Part shown: in pieces, positions 32,973 through 40,419 of the stretch | How positions within the stretch are numbered: position 1 is the stretch's first letter | Layout: every line of letters starts with the position of its first letter | NCBI RefSeq assembly: GCF_006874625.1 | Contig: NZ_CP030034.1 | Span: 1,240,001 to 1,304,000, forward strand | From: Bdellovibrio sp. NC01 | GTDB taxonomy: Bacteria > Bdellovibrionota > Bdellovibrionia > Bdellovibrionales > Bdellovibrionaceae | Reading direction: 5' to 3' | Length of the DNA stretch: 64,000 nucleotides | Made by a program: the position numbers and the translations under genes | The notes under the pieces: model-generated | What the model was told of the DNA's origin: nothing | Database searches by the model: none | The model's input: only the letters and a program-made list of their open reading frames with translations

Positions 32973-34187
32973 ATGTTCAAGTCTATTCTGGTTACGACCA
33001 TTCTATTTGGAGCTTCATTTTCTCAGGCCCGAGTTGACCCTGCAGCGTGCTCTAAGCCTGGAGTTCGTAACATTCCCTCTGTGAAGAAAGAGTGTGAAGA
33101 GCTAGATCGTCAAAAAAATGGGAGCTTTAAACTCCCATGTCAGGAAACTAATAACATTGATAAGTGCTGCTTTAATAATACAAGTGCTTGTAAAGAAGCC
33201 GGAGAGCGTTTTTTAAATCAGGGTTCTCCAAAGGACGCCATAAAGTACTTAAAACCGGTTTGTGATTCTGCTATTACAACTTCAGACGATTGTGATCTTT
33301 TGGCTACGGCTTATTTCAACTCCGGCGAAGTAGATAAGGCGATCAATTATTCAAAAGAATCGTGTGAAAGCTACGGCCATCCCCTGGCATGTAAAGTTTT
33401 AGGATTCACCTACATTAATAAGGGCAAATATCGCGAAGCTGAAGTAATCATGGAGAATATGTGCAATACACACAGTCAAAAAGAATTTTGTATCGGTAAG
33501 GCTTATGCACAGTATGAACAAGGTAACATTGGAGAGGCTCTTAAAGGATTTAATGAATTTTGTGGAGCTGACCAGAGAGAAGCATGCGCAAAACGTGCCG
33601 ATGCAAGTAAGCTGATTAAAGAGTTTTGTTTGCCAGATGACTTTGAGTCTTCAACGAATGACAAAGGGATCTCTGAGTGGAAGTGTGATCTTGGCGAAAA
33701 TAAAGCGAAAGCCATAGAGTGGTATTCTCTGGATAAAAAATATGCTGAAGGTATGTATCAGGGTTTGGAAAAGTCCGGTATTTGGAAATACTACGATCAG
33801 AGCGGTAAAGTCACAGAAGAGAGCCAACAAGAAAGAGCGAAAAAAGTGGCTGGCGAAAAGAAGTTGAACCAACAAAAAGAGCAAAAGGCGCAAGCAGCTG
33901 CAGATGCAATTCGTAAGGAGCAGCAATCTGAATTGATTTGCAAGTGCCAGCAGTATGAGGCTTCTCTGAATGAAATGGTCGGCAAAGAAAAAGAAGTTGG
34001 GGCTACGGTCGGCGTAGTGAACAAGCAAAAACTTCACAAGCTTGGCACTCAACTTGTTGTGGTGAGAGACTTCATTAAGTATCTTAGAGCGCAGCCTGAA
34101 TCAGCTAAGCAATGCTCAAAAAAGTATTCACTCCAGGTTCAATCCGAGTGTGGAATTGAGGCGGGAGCATTTACGCTAAAAAAATAG
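32973..34187 (+). CDS. Secreted cysteine-rich TPR-type protein with a MORN-like motif
   Basis: A 404-residue protein with signal peptide (ILVTTILFGASFSQA). Residues about 65-215 hold tandem TPR/Sel1-like helices with regular cysteine pairs (DAIKYLKPVCDSA; DKAINYSKESCESYGHPLAC; REAEVIMENMCNTH; GEALKGFNEFCGADQREAC). This indicates disulfides in the periplasm or outside. A short MORN-like strand (GMYQGLEKSGIWKYYDQSGK) follows near 258, then a Q/K/E coiled coil and a C-terminal four-cysteine part. GGAGG precedes the ATG. It is island cargo of unknown function. Confidence 0.75.
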   Translation: MFKSILVTTILFGASFSQARVDPAACSKPGVRNIPSVKKECEELDRQKNGSFKLPCQETNNIDKCCFNNTSACKEAGERFLNQGSPKDAIKYLKPVCDSAITTSDDCDLLATAYFNSGEVDKAINYSKESCESYGHPLACKVLGFTYINKGKYREAEVIMENMCNTHSQKEFCIGKAYAQYEQGNIGEALKGFNEFCGADQREACAKRADASKLIKEFCLPDDFESSTNDKGISEWKCDLGENKAKAIEWYSLDKKYAEGMYQGLEKSGIWKYYDQSGKVTEESQQERAKKVAGEKKLNQQKEQKAQAAADAIRKEQQSELICKCQQYEASLNEMVGKEKEVGATVGVVNKQKLHKLGTQLVVVRDFIKYLRAQPESAKQCSKKYSLQVQSECGIEAGAFTLKK

Positions 34188-34326
34188 AGTATTAAGAGTT
34201 GTATTGCAAACTGGCTTTATTTTATAAGGCCGTCCGAAGTAGATGAAGATCGAAAAGAGCTTCTCTAAAATGTAAACGTTAGCTCCGTAGCTCATATTCA
34301 TTTGACCCAAATGATAGGAGGCAAGC

Positions 34327-34719
34327 ATGACTAGCGAAAAAGATATTTACCATAATATTAAACGTCAGGTAGTTGTTTTAAATTTGATAAAAGAGCGGAT
34401 GCTTTTTCTGGCTTATAAGATCACTTCTGAAAAGGGGGCAATCGCTGACCTCATCGGTATTATCGATTGTTTTAAAGAAGAATTTCTTCTAAGTCATCCC
34501 ACTCACAAACTGGATGGCGATGATGTCAATGCCTACGCCCTCATGACATTTGAAGATATAAATAGTCATCTACCTGAGTATTTAAAAAAAACAAAAGCCT
34601 CGCTGGGAGTGTTGAAACGACTTCTCTTCTGTATTCCGTTGTGGCGGGCTGAAACAAGAATGAAAAAAGTCGCCTTACTCGCTCAAGCAGTTTTAGACAG
34701 GCACAAAGAAATTAATTAA
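34327..34719 (+). CDS. Hypothetical helical island protein
   Basis: A 130-residue protein, mostly helical, with no signal peptide (NIKRQVVVLNLIKERMLFLA; LKRLLFCIPLWRAETRMKKV). ATAGGAGG lies before the ATG. No family is recognised. It is probably the first gene of the group that leads to the PIN and SIR2-like genes. Confidence 0.6.
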   Translation: MTSEKDIYHNIKRQVVVLNLIKERMLFLAYKITSEKGAIADLIGIIDCFKEEFLLSHPTHKLDGDDVNAYALMTFEDINSHLPEYLKKTKASLGVLKRLLFCIPLWRAETRMKKVALLAQAVLDRHKEIN

Positions 34720-34874
34720 TAAAAACTCATGCTTACATTTATATGGGGTGCGTCTATCTCCAGGGGTATGATGCGCCAGGCCGTGCGCTCGGTATTTCAC
34801 TGCCTTGACGTATTTCATTTCGTGCCCAAATTAATTATTTGAGGAATATCTTCAATTTTTACAGGGGGAATATA

Positions 34875-35081
34875 ATGTCTAACAAAACACATGCGCAGAA
34901 ACTTGAGCAACTGATGGAAGAGGTTCACGATCTTTCGATTAAATTGCGTGAAAAGCAGATGATTGCAAGAGGGCTAGAAGACCAAGCCGGGGCAGCTAAT
35001 GACACTGATGTTGCCCGAAAAGCACTAGAGGTTCACAGTGCTTTGGGGCAGGCCTTTAACATCGTCGACTCAATTAAGTAA
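34875..35081 (+). CDS. Small helical protein directly upstream of the PIN gene
   Basis: 68 residues, highly helical and coiled-coil-like (KLEQLMEEVHDLSIKLREKQ). The start at 34875 is chosen because GGGGGA lies just upstream; the longer frame adds an unlikely segment. It ends 7 bp before the PIN-domain gene, so the two are coupled. The arrangement recalls an antitoxin-toxin pair, but the protein shows no known antitoxin fold. Confidence 0.6.
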   Translation: MSNKTHAQKLEQLMEEVHDLSIKLREKQMIARGLEDQAGAANDTDVARKALEVHSALGQAFNIVDSIK

Positions 35082-35088
35082 ATCAGCT

Positions 35089-36012
35089 ATGGCAAAAAAA
35101 GATCATCTGCTCTCCATAGGTGAGCGACTTGAGATTGATATTGATGCTTTTGGCGAAAAGCTGGTGAAGCATATTTCGATGTGTAAAATTCGATACCGTG
35201 GAAGTCTTAGTTCCCACGGTATCGCCGTCATTGCTCCAGAATATTGTTGGGAAAGAAATGATCCAGACGACCAATTGATTGAGATGGGTTTGCTCAAAAC
35301 ATTTAAGTCTTGGTGGGAGATTTACGCACTTTTGTTTGCTGATGCTGGTGACTCGTTAACTAGAGAACTTGAGGCACTCCGTAAATCTTGGGAGACATGG
35401 ATTCAAAGAACGCATTGGTTTGATATTCCAACGACTGCTGAAGAAGCACGCGAAAATCTTAGTATTACGTTTGACACCACCAAGCGTTTATTGAAGGCCT
35501 TAAGAAAAACAGGCACTTCTTTGGTCGTGTTGATTATCGATACTAACTCGCTCCTTATTTGTCCTGACGTTCAGGCATATCGTCAGTGTGTTGAGGAAAC
35601 CAAATTCGCTGTGGTTATTCCGTCAACAGTGTTAGGTGAGTTGGACGAGTTGAAAGTCTTCGGAAAAAGCCCAGCGGTTCAGAATAGGGCTCGCAAGGCT
35701 ATATCGAGGCTTAAGGGGTATCGAACTCAAGGCAGCCTAGTCGAAGGCGTGACGATAGATAAAACAATTAGTTTAAAAACTCTTTCGGCAGAACCTGACT
35801 TTAGTAAAACTCTTCAAGTTCTAGATAGAGCCAATAAAGATGATAGAATTATTGCTATGACGTTACAGGTTCAACGAGAAAACCCGTCACAGGTGGTGGT
35901 TGTGGTAACGAGCGATATAAACCTGCAGACCAAATGCGCGGCCATTAAGATCCCTTTTGTGGAACCACCGGAAAACATAGATGCTATGGTAGAAGTTGAG
36001 CATATTTGCTAA
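35089..36012 (+). CDS. PIN-domain ribonuclease-like protein with an N-terminal extension
   Basis: 307 residues from the chosen ATG (MAKKDHLLS). The PIN domain is C-terminal (about 145-300): LIIDTNSLL (D151), VLGELDELK, DDRIIAM and VTSDINLQTKCAAI. These supply the four acidic metal ligands of a PIN nuclease. The N-terminal 140 residues are not recognised (GDSLTRELEALRKSWETW). VapC toxins are only about 130 residues, so this is a larger stand-alone PIN protein. It is probably an RNase acting in stress or anti-phage response; inference from context with SIR2-like and DUF4238 genes. Confidence 0.82.
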   Translation: MAKKDHLLSIGERLEIDIDAFGEKLVKHISMCKIRYRGSLSSHGIAVIAPEYCWERNDPDDQLIEMGLLKTFKSWWEIYALLFADAGDSLTRELEALRKSWETWIQRTHWFDIPTTAEEARENLSITFDTTKRLLKALRKTGTSLVVLIIDTNSLLICPDVQAYRQCVEETKFAVVIPSTVLGELDELKVFGKSPAVQNRARKAISRLKGYRTQGSLVEGVTIDKTISLKTLSAEPDFSKTLQVLDRANKDDRIIAMTLQVQRENPSQVVVVVTSDINLQTKCAAIKIPFVEPPENIDAMVEVEHIC

Positions 36013-36073
36013 GCATTAGTAATGTGTTCGATTGCTGTTCAAATAACGGAAATATCTTATTTGAGGTTTAACG

Positions 36074-37111
36074 ATGAGCTTGACGAAAAAGCAGCATTAC
36101 GTCCCTAAGTTCTATCTTTCTAATTTTGGCAATCACGAAAGCATTAACGTCTTTGATAAAAAAGACTCTCGAAGATTTGGTGCGAGTGTTGATGATGTCG
36201 CCCAGGAACGCTATTTTTATGCGATTCCAACAGAGGGCTTATATACAAAAGAACAGCTCACTGCTATCGAAGATTACCTCGCGGGCATCGACGGCAAATC
36301 TGGTAGTGCGATATCATCTCTCCTCCGAAATATTGAAGCCTCTAAAATAATTTCCGTCGATGGTTTCCCGCGCTACGTTCTCAATGAAGATGAAAAAGTG
36401 GATCTTGCTATTTTTATGATCTTTCAGGAAATTCGCACGAGAGAATTTAGAGAGAAGCTTGCACAGATGGATTATCAGATTTCAAGATCTGTTTTGGATT
36501 GGGTCATTGAGGCTAATGGGCACACTGAAAATGTTGGTAAATATGACATTGAGCTTACTCCTGAACGCGAGGCTCACAACCAAATAGAAATGCTAACAAA
36601 TCGAGATTTTTTAGCGAAGCTACTCGCGCATGCTTTAGACAAGCATTGGATGATTGGCTACAGCGTCGGAAATCGACCTCTTATTACTTCCGATCACCCA
36701 ATTACTATGCGTGGACACAACCCGCACCCTCTTCAGAAAGGGATTGCAGCATGGGGAGCGCCTTTTACGGAAATCACAGTTCCCTTGAGTCCAAAGGTCG
36801 CCCTGTTGCTAATGTGTCATAGCCTTTTTGATAGCACTCCTGGGGGTAATGCGAGCAAAAGATGGACGCAAAATCAGGTTATCCCTTTGAATGATGAAAA
36901 TATTCGCTATTGCAATCATCTTCAGGTGACAAGGTCTAACCAGTATCTATTTTCAAATACAGAGGACTTTCATGAAGTGGAAGATATTTTAAGAAAAGAT
37001 CCTGAGGCGGGAAATCCAAATAGAAGGAGGGCTGAGATTTCCGGGCGCACATTTTCATTGCCGCAGCACTGGGCAAATAGGCCTCGAAAATTTGTTAAAG
37101 AAAGAGCCTAG
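36074..37111 (+). CDS. DUF4238 family protein
   Basis: A 345-residue protein that starts with the hallmark of DUF4238 (KKQHYVPKFYLSNFG) and continues with the family pattern VDDVAQERYFYA, IFQEIRTREFR and RPLITSDHPI. The biochemical role of DUF4238 proteins is not established. They often appear in accessory regions. GAGG precedes the ATG. The gene lies 61 bp after the PIN gene and 49 bp before the SIR2-like gene. Confidence 0.85.
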   Translation: MSLTKKQHYVPKFYLSNFGNHESINVFDKKDSRRFGASVDDVAQERYFYAIPTEGLYTKEQLTAIEDYLAGIDGKSGSAISSLLRNIEASKIISVDGFPRYVLNEDEKVDLAIFMIFQEIRTREFREKLAQMDYQISRSVLDWVIEANGHTENVGKYDIELTPEREAHNQIEMLTNRDFLAKLLAHALDKHWMIGYSVGNRPLITSDHPITMRGHNPHPLQKGIAAWGAPFTEITVPLSPKVALLLMCHSLFDSTPGGNASKRWTQNQVIPLNDENIRYCNHLQVTRSNQYLFSNTEDFHEVEDILRKDPEAGNPNRRRAEISGRTFSLPQHWANRPRKFVKERA

Positions 37112-37160
37112 TGATACAGAGCTTTTAAGGAAAAGGTAGGAGTTTTTTTGTGAGGGCATT

Positions 37161-38156
37161 ATGGCAGTTACTACGTTAATTTTAGGGGCTGGTGCGAGTC
37201 TTCCTTATGGCTATCCTAGCGGTGAAAAACTGGTTCAAGATATTATTAAGCGTCTCGAAGAAACTGATGATGTGACCGGCACATTGGAGCGACTTAAAAA
37301 AGTTCGCCCATACTCCATAGATGAGTTTATTAATAATAATCCAGATTTGCGAAGACATCTTCTTTGTATAGTTACAGAAGTAATTACCAAGTATGAGGAT
37401 ATAAACAGTCTTTATTCAGTTGAAGCAAAAGATGATATCTATCGGAAAATATTTAACTCAATCCCTCTAGAGAAATTTAAAGACTATCGAATTATAACCT
37501 TCAATTATGACAGAAGTTTAGAATTTGCTCTTCAAGAGCACCTTGTGAAGAGAATGTATCGCCAGCCTTCTCACCTAATTAAGGCCAAATATGATGAGCT
37601 TAAGGTAATTCATATTCACGGCAGAATGCCACCGCTTGGATTTGAAACAGATGCCTCAAGTGATTTGCTTTTTGGTTATGGTAAAGTAGTGGAAAGGTTA
37701 AATGATTTTGGCACTCAAACAGACTGGCCGACACCCCTTGCCTGGAAACGCGCTCAATCTAAAGTTTTAGCAGAGGTCTGGCGCTGGTCCGAATCGCTTA
37801 ATGTAGTCTATGATGTTGGAAGCCTCAATGTTGAGGCAAAAAAAATATTGGAAGAGTCCACAAGAATATTTTTTTTAGGATTTGGCTATCACCCCTTGAA
37901 CATGCTTAAGCTCGGTTATGACTTCAGGAAGGTGTGCTCTACCAAAGTCATCGCGGGAACGACATATGGAATGCCTCGAACAAAATTGAGAGAGTTAAAG
38001 CGGCTGTCTCCCGGAGTTCAGCATCTTTACGACTGTAAAATTGTTGATTTTCTTAGCGAAGAGTTTGATTTGTCTGAACCAATGAACGATAGCGTTCATC
38101 CCGCTGGTATTCCTTCAATCGCTTTTGCTCATGATGTTGAGCCAGCGGAATCTTAG
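37161..38156 (+). CDS. SIR2-like domain protein, probable NADase
   Basis: A 331-residue protein with SIR2-like motifs: LILGAGASLPYGYPSG (residues 6-21, nucleotide-binding glycine motif), ITFNYDRSLE (about 112-121, with the conserved N and D) and VIHIHGRMPP (about 149-158, catalytic-type histidine). A later IFFLGFGYHPLNM motif matches the end of this fold. SIR2-like proteins of defence systems degrade NAD+ to stop phage growth. No other known defence gene such as Argonaute or ThsB is adjacent. It is the last gene of the cluster and converges on the 338-residue gene. Confidence 0.82.
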   Translation: MAVTTLILGAGASLPYGYPSGEKLVQDIIKRLEETDDVTGTLERLKKVRPYSIDEFINNNPDLRRHLLCIVTEVITKYEDINSLYSVEAKDDIYRKIFNSIPLEKFKDYRIITFNYDRSLEFALQEHLVKRMYRQPSHLIKAKYDELKVIHIHGRMPPLGFETDASSDLLFGYGKVVERLNDFGTQTDWPTPLAWKRAQSKVLAEVWRWSESLNVVYDVGSLNVEAKKILEESTRIFFLGFGYHPLNMLKLGYDFRKVCSTKVIAGTTYGMPRTKLRELKRLSPGVQHLYDCKIVDFLSEEFDLSEPMNDSVHPAGIPSIAFAHDVEPAES

Positions 38157-38179
38157 TCGCTATGGTAAGCCGTCCACTT

Positions 38180-39196
38180 TTACTGCTGAAACCACCCATA
38201 AGGCACTTTTCTCTTTAAAGCTGCCTGCTTATATGGAGATCTAATATTGATTTTGCTAGAACTTTGTTCGGAACGAATTTCCGCTGTAAGTGGAATATAT
38301 TTGTCAGAAAAGTATTGTACCTCGAACCCATCTTTATCTGAGCTGTAGACGGCAATAAGAAATAGAACCTCTTGATTGCCAAGGAGTTCTGGAATCTTAA
38401 CTATTTTTTTGGTTCCGTCATCAAATGGCGAGCTGATTAAATACTGCTCTGGTTGACCTTTGTCTTCAAAGGATTGTTTTATGGTTTTCCAATCATGCGA
38501 AATAGGATGTTTTATATCGCTGTAGAATCCTAGTACACTTGAACTCTCAAATTCAATTGAAGTGTCGTATAAAGCTTCTGATGATTTGTTTTTTACTTTA
38601 AAAAATAGAAAGCCAACTTGATTTGATAAGTCACTTTCCGGTTGTCTTGACCACTTAGATCTCACTTCTTCGGGATAGTTTACATCTCCAGACTCGTCCA
38701 TATAATTTTCATCAATCCATCTCATGACGTTGATATCGTCAGGAGGTTTTGCCAAAAAATCTAGTCTGATACCTTCTTCATGATTGAACGAATATAGGTC
38801 CCAAAGTGGATCTCTAGCCACGAGTAACGGTGCGGAGCGCTTCACTTTTAAATTATGAAAAAATGAAAAAATTGGTTTCTTGAGCAGTACGAATTTATCT
38901 TCCCCGCTTGCGAAGTGAAGATTGGCATAGGGCCATTCGTCATCCGACAATCTCTTTTCTTCAACAGAGTATTCTTCAGCCAGGACCCTCATAATAAGGG
39001 GAACTGTCGCCCCTCCGAACAAACGCCAGTACTCAAAGGATAGTGGGATGCCGTCATTTTTTTGTGACTCGTGAACCTTTTCATAAATTTTTTTGGCTAT
39101 TCCCCAGGTTACCGTGCCGATAGAACCAACAGCTAATAGTAAAATACCAATTTGAAAGTCTTTTTCCACCACAAGAGAACGGAGGTAATTCCACAT
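38180..39196 (-). CDS. Hypothetical protein with one N-terminal membrane helix
   Basis: A 338-residue protein with one membrane helix near residues 15-32 (IGILLLAVGSIGTVTWGIA). The remaining part is soluble and beta-rich, with an Ig-like segment late (GFLFFKVKNKSSEALYDTSI). No family is recognised. AAGGA precedes the ATG. It lies between the SIR2-like gene (convergent, 23 bp apart) and the recombinase tail fragment (same strand). In the circular form it would lie directly downstream of the full-length recombinase gene. Confidence 0.7.
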   Translation of the reverse strand: MWNYLRSLVVEKDFQIGILLLAVGSIGTVTWGIAKKIYEKVHESQKNDGIPLSFEYWRLFGGATVPLIMRVLAEEYSVEEKRLSDDEWPYANLHFASGEDKFVLLKKPIFSFFHNLKVKRSAPLLVARDPLWDLYSFNHEEGIRLDFLAKPPDDINVMRWIDENYMDESGDVNYPEEVRSKWSRQPESDLSNQVGFLFFKVKNKSSEALYDTSIEFESSSVLGFYSDIKHPISHDWKTIKQSFEDKGQPEQYLISSPFDDGTKKIVKIPELLGNQEVLFLIAVYSSDKDGFEVQYFSDKYIPLTAEIRSEQSSSKINIRSPYKQAALKRKVPYGWFQQ

Positions 39197-39347
39197 AAAG
39201 ATCGAGTCCTTTAGCTAATACGTGATTAAGGCGCTAGATCCTTATAAATGAGGGGGATAGATCGTCAATTAAGTGCTAGGCCGGATCAGAGCGTCAAAGC
39301 CTTATGGTCTTTTGAGCGCTCTGCCCACCGATGAGATTGATCGAATC

Positions 39348-39815
39348 TTAACTTCTGCCTTCAGAGGCACTCATATCAATAATCCTTTTAATCATTTGTG
39401 GATGCCAGGAAGCAGCGCCATTCTTAGTAGAAACCTTGAGGTTAGTCAGTATTTTAGCTATCTGCCTAAGGCTTAACCCTTGAGCTTTAAGCTGATTTAT
39501 CGTGGCAATGACGTCCAGTTCTCTTTTGTTTTTCTGAAGCTTTCCGGCAGACAGCCTTGTTCCAAATTTTGCTTGAGAAGGATGACCGTGGTGCTGTGAT
39601 GGCTCGCGAATAGGTATCTTGAACTGTTTTAACGCCTTGCGCACCGCCTCTTTGGAGGAAGAAATTTCTTCTGAAATTTGAGCGATAGAGTACCCTTCGA
39701 GGGTATATCTACGATGGAGGAACTCATGATTCCTGAACAACGGAGTATGTATAAATTCAATAGAATCAATAAGTTCTAAAGGAGGAATGATTGGTACGGA
39801 GTATAGAGCAGAAGC
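39348..39815 (-). pseudogene. C-terminal part of the serine recombinase, separated by integration
   Basis: An open frame of 155 residues plus stop that enters from the right attachment repeat and has no usable start of its own (no ATG; first in-frame TTG at 39740 lacks a ribosome-binding site). It reads ASALYSVPIIPPLELIDSIE, then two DNA-binding-type segments: GYSIAQISEEISSSKEAVRK (HTH) and GLSLRQIAKILTNLKVSTKN with SWHPQMIKRIID, a pattern common in recombinase domains. Through the shared repeat its frame is continuous with the recombinase at 22517-24185 (both read NGG across the core). It is inferred to be the 3' exon-like remainder of that gene, intact only in the excised circle. Confidence 0.7.
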
Positions 39816-39826
39816 CCCGCCATTTT
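39815..39826. repeat. Right attachment site core (direct repeat 2)
   Basis: CCCCGCCATTTT, identical to 22517-22528 at the tRNA-Asp 3' end. It marks the right border of the island. Immediately to the right is a terminator of the kind expected after a tRNA gene. Confidence 0.75.
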
Positions 39827-39847
39827 TTCCAAAAGATGGTCAAAATC

Positions 39848-39873
39848 ACCGAAGCAAAGTCTTCGGTTTTTTT
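39848..39873 (+). terminator. Terminator next to the right border, probably originally that of tRNA-Asp
   Basis: ACCGAAG pairs with CTTCGGT around a 6-nt loop and is followed by T residues. It lies 22 bp after the right repeat with no gene before it on this side. If the island is removed in silico, it lands about 25 bp after the tRNA CCA end. Confidence 0.8.
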
Positions 39874-40000
39874 ATGTCTTCTGCTTACCCATACTAATTT
39901 TCCAAAACTGATCATTTTGAATTCGGCCTGAGTACTTCAAATTGATTATGCTGTCGATATTCGCTAAATAACTTTTGCTTTGATAAATACGGGAGTTTGC

Positions 40001-40351
40001 ATGAAGAAGATATTTTTGATGGCTTGTATGGTGTGCTCTGCTGGTGTTGTGAACGCAAAAACAGTACGTTTTGTGTACATCAATCATGGTGGTTTTGTAG
40101 GCTCGCTTAAAGTTTATTCGTTGCCATCTATGCAGGAAGTTTATGAGGGCCCTAGAGTGCAACTTGGTTATGGAGCTTCTGGCGAAGTGAACGTCGACGA
40201 TTCCGTCACAGATTTTTACGCGGTTGTAAATGTTTTGCACGGCCGTGAGTGCATCATTTCTTCTGTTCCCCTAAAGGGAGATACGATCACTGTACTCTCC
40301 AAGGGGACAACACTTTCTAACACGTGTGAAATCTATAAGGCCGAGTGGTAG
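40001..40351 (+). CDS. Small exported hypothetical protein
   Basis: 116 residues with a signal peptide (KKIFLMACMVCSAGVVNA). The mature part is beta-rich and begins KTVRFVYINHGGFVGSLKVY. Two cysteines near the end (GRECIISS, SNTCEIYK) could form a disulfide. GGGAG lies six bases before this ATG, favouring it over earlier in-frame alternatives. No family is recognised. Confidence 0.75.
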   Translation: MKKIFLMACMVCSAGVVNAKTVRFVYINHGGFVGSLKVYSLPSMQEVYEGPRVQLGYGASGEVNVDDSVTDFYAVVNVLHGRECIISSVPLKGDTITVLSKGTTLSNTCEIYKAEW

Positions 40352-40356
40352 AAAAC

Positions 40357-40392
40357 AAAAGCCCACAACCTCCTCGATTGTGGGCTTGAATT
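40357..40392. terminator. Bidirectional terminator between convergent genes
   Basis: AAGCCCACAA pairs with TTGTGGGCTT around a 9-nt loop, with A-rich sequence on the left and T-rich on the right. Confidence 0.85.
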
Positions 40393-40419
40393 TATTTATC
40401 CATTTTTATCTCGAGAGTC

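Noticed and set aside
39273-39476. A 67-codon plus-strand frame near the right end of the island
   Set aside because: It lies mostly opposite the recombinase tail and has no ribosome-binding site or plausible protein features.
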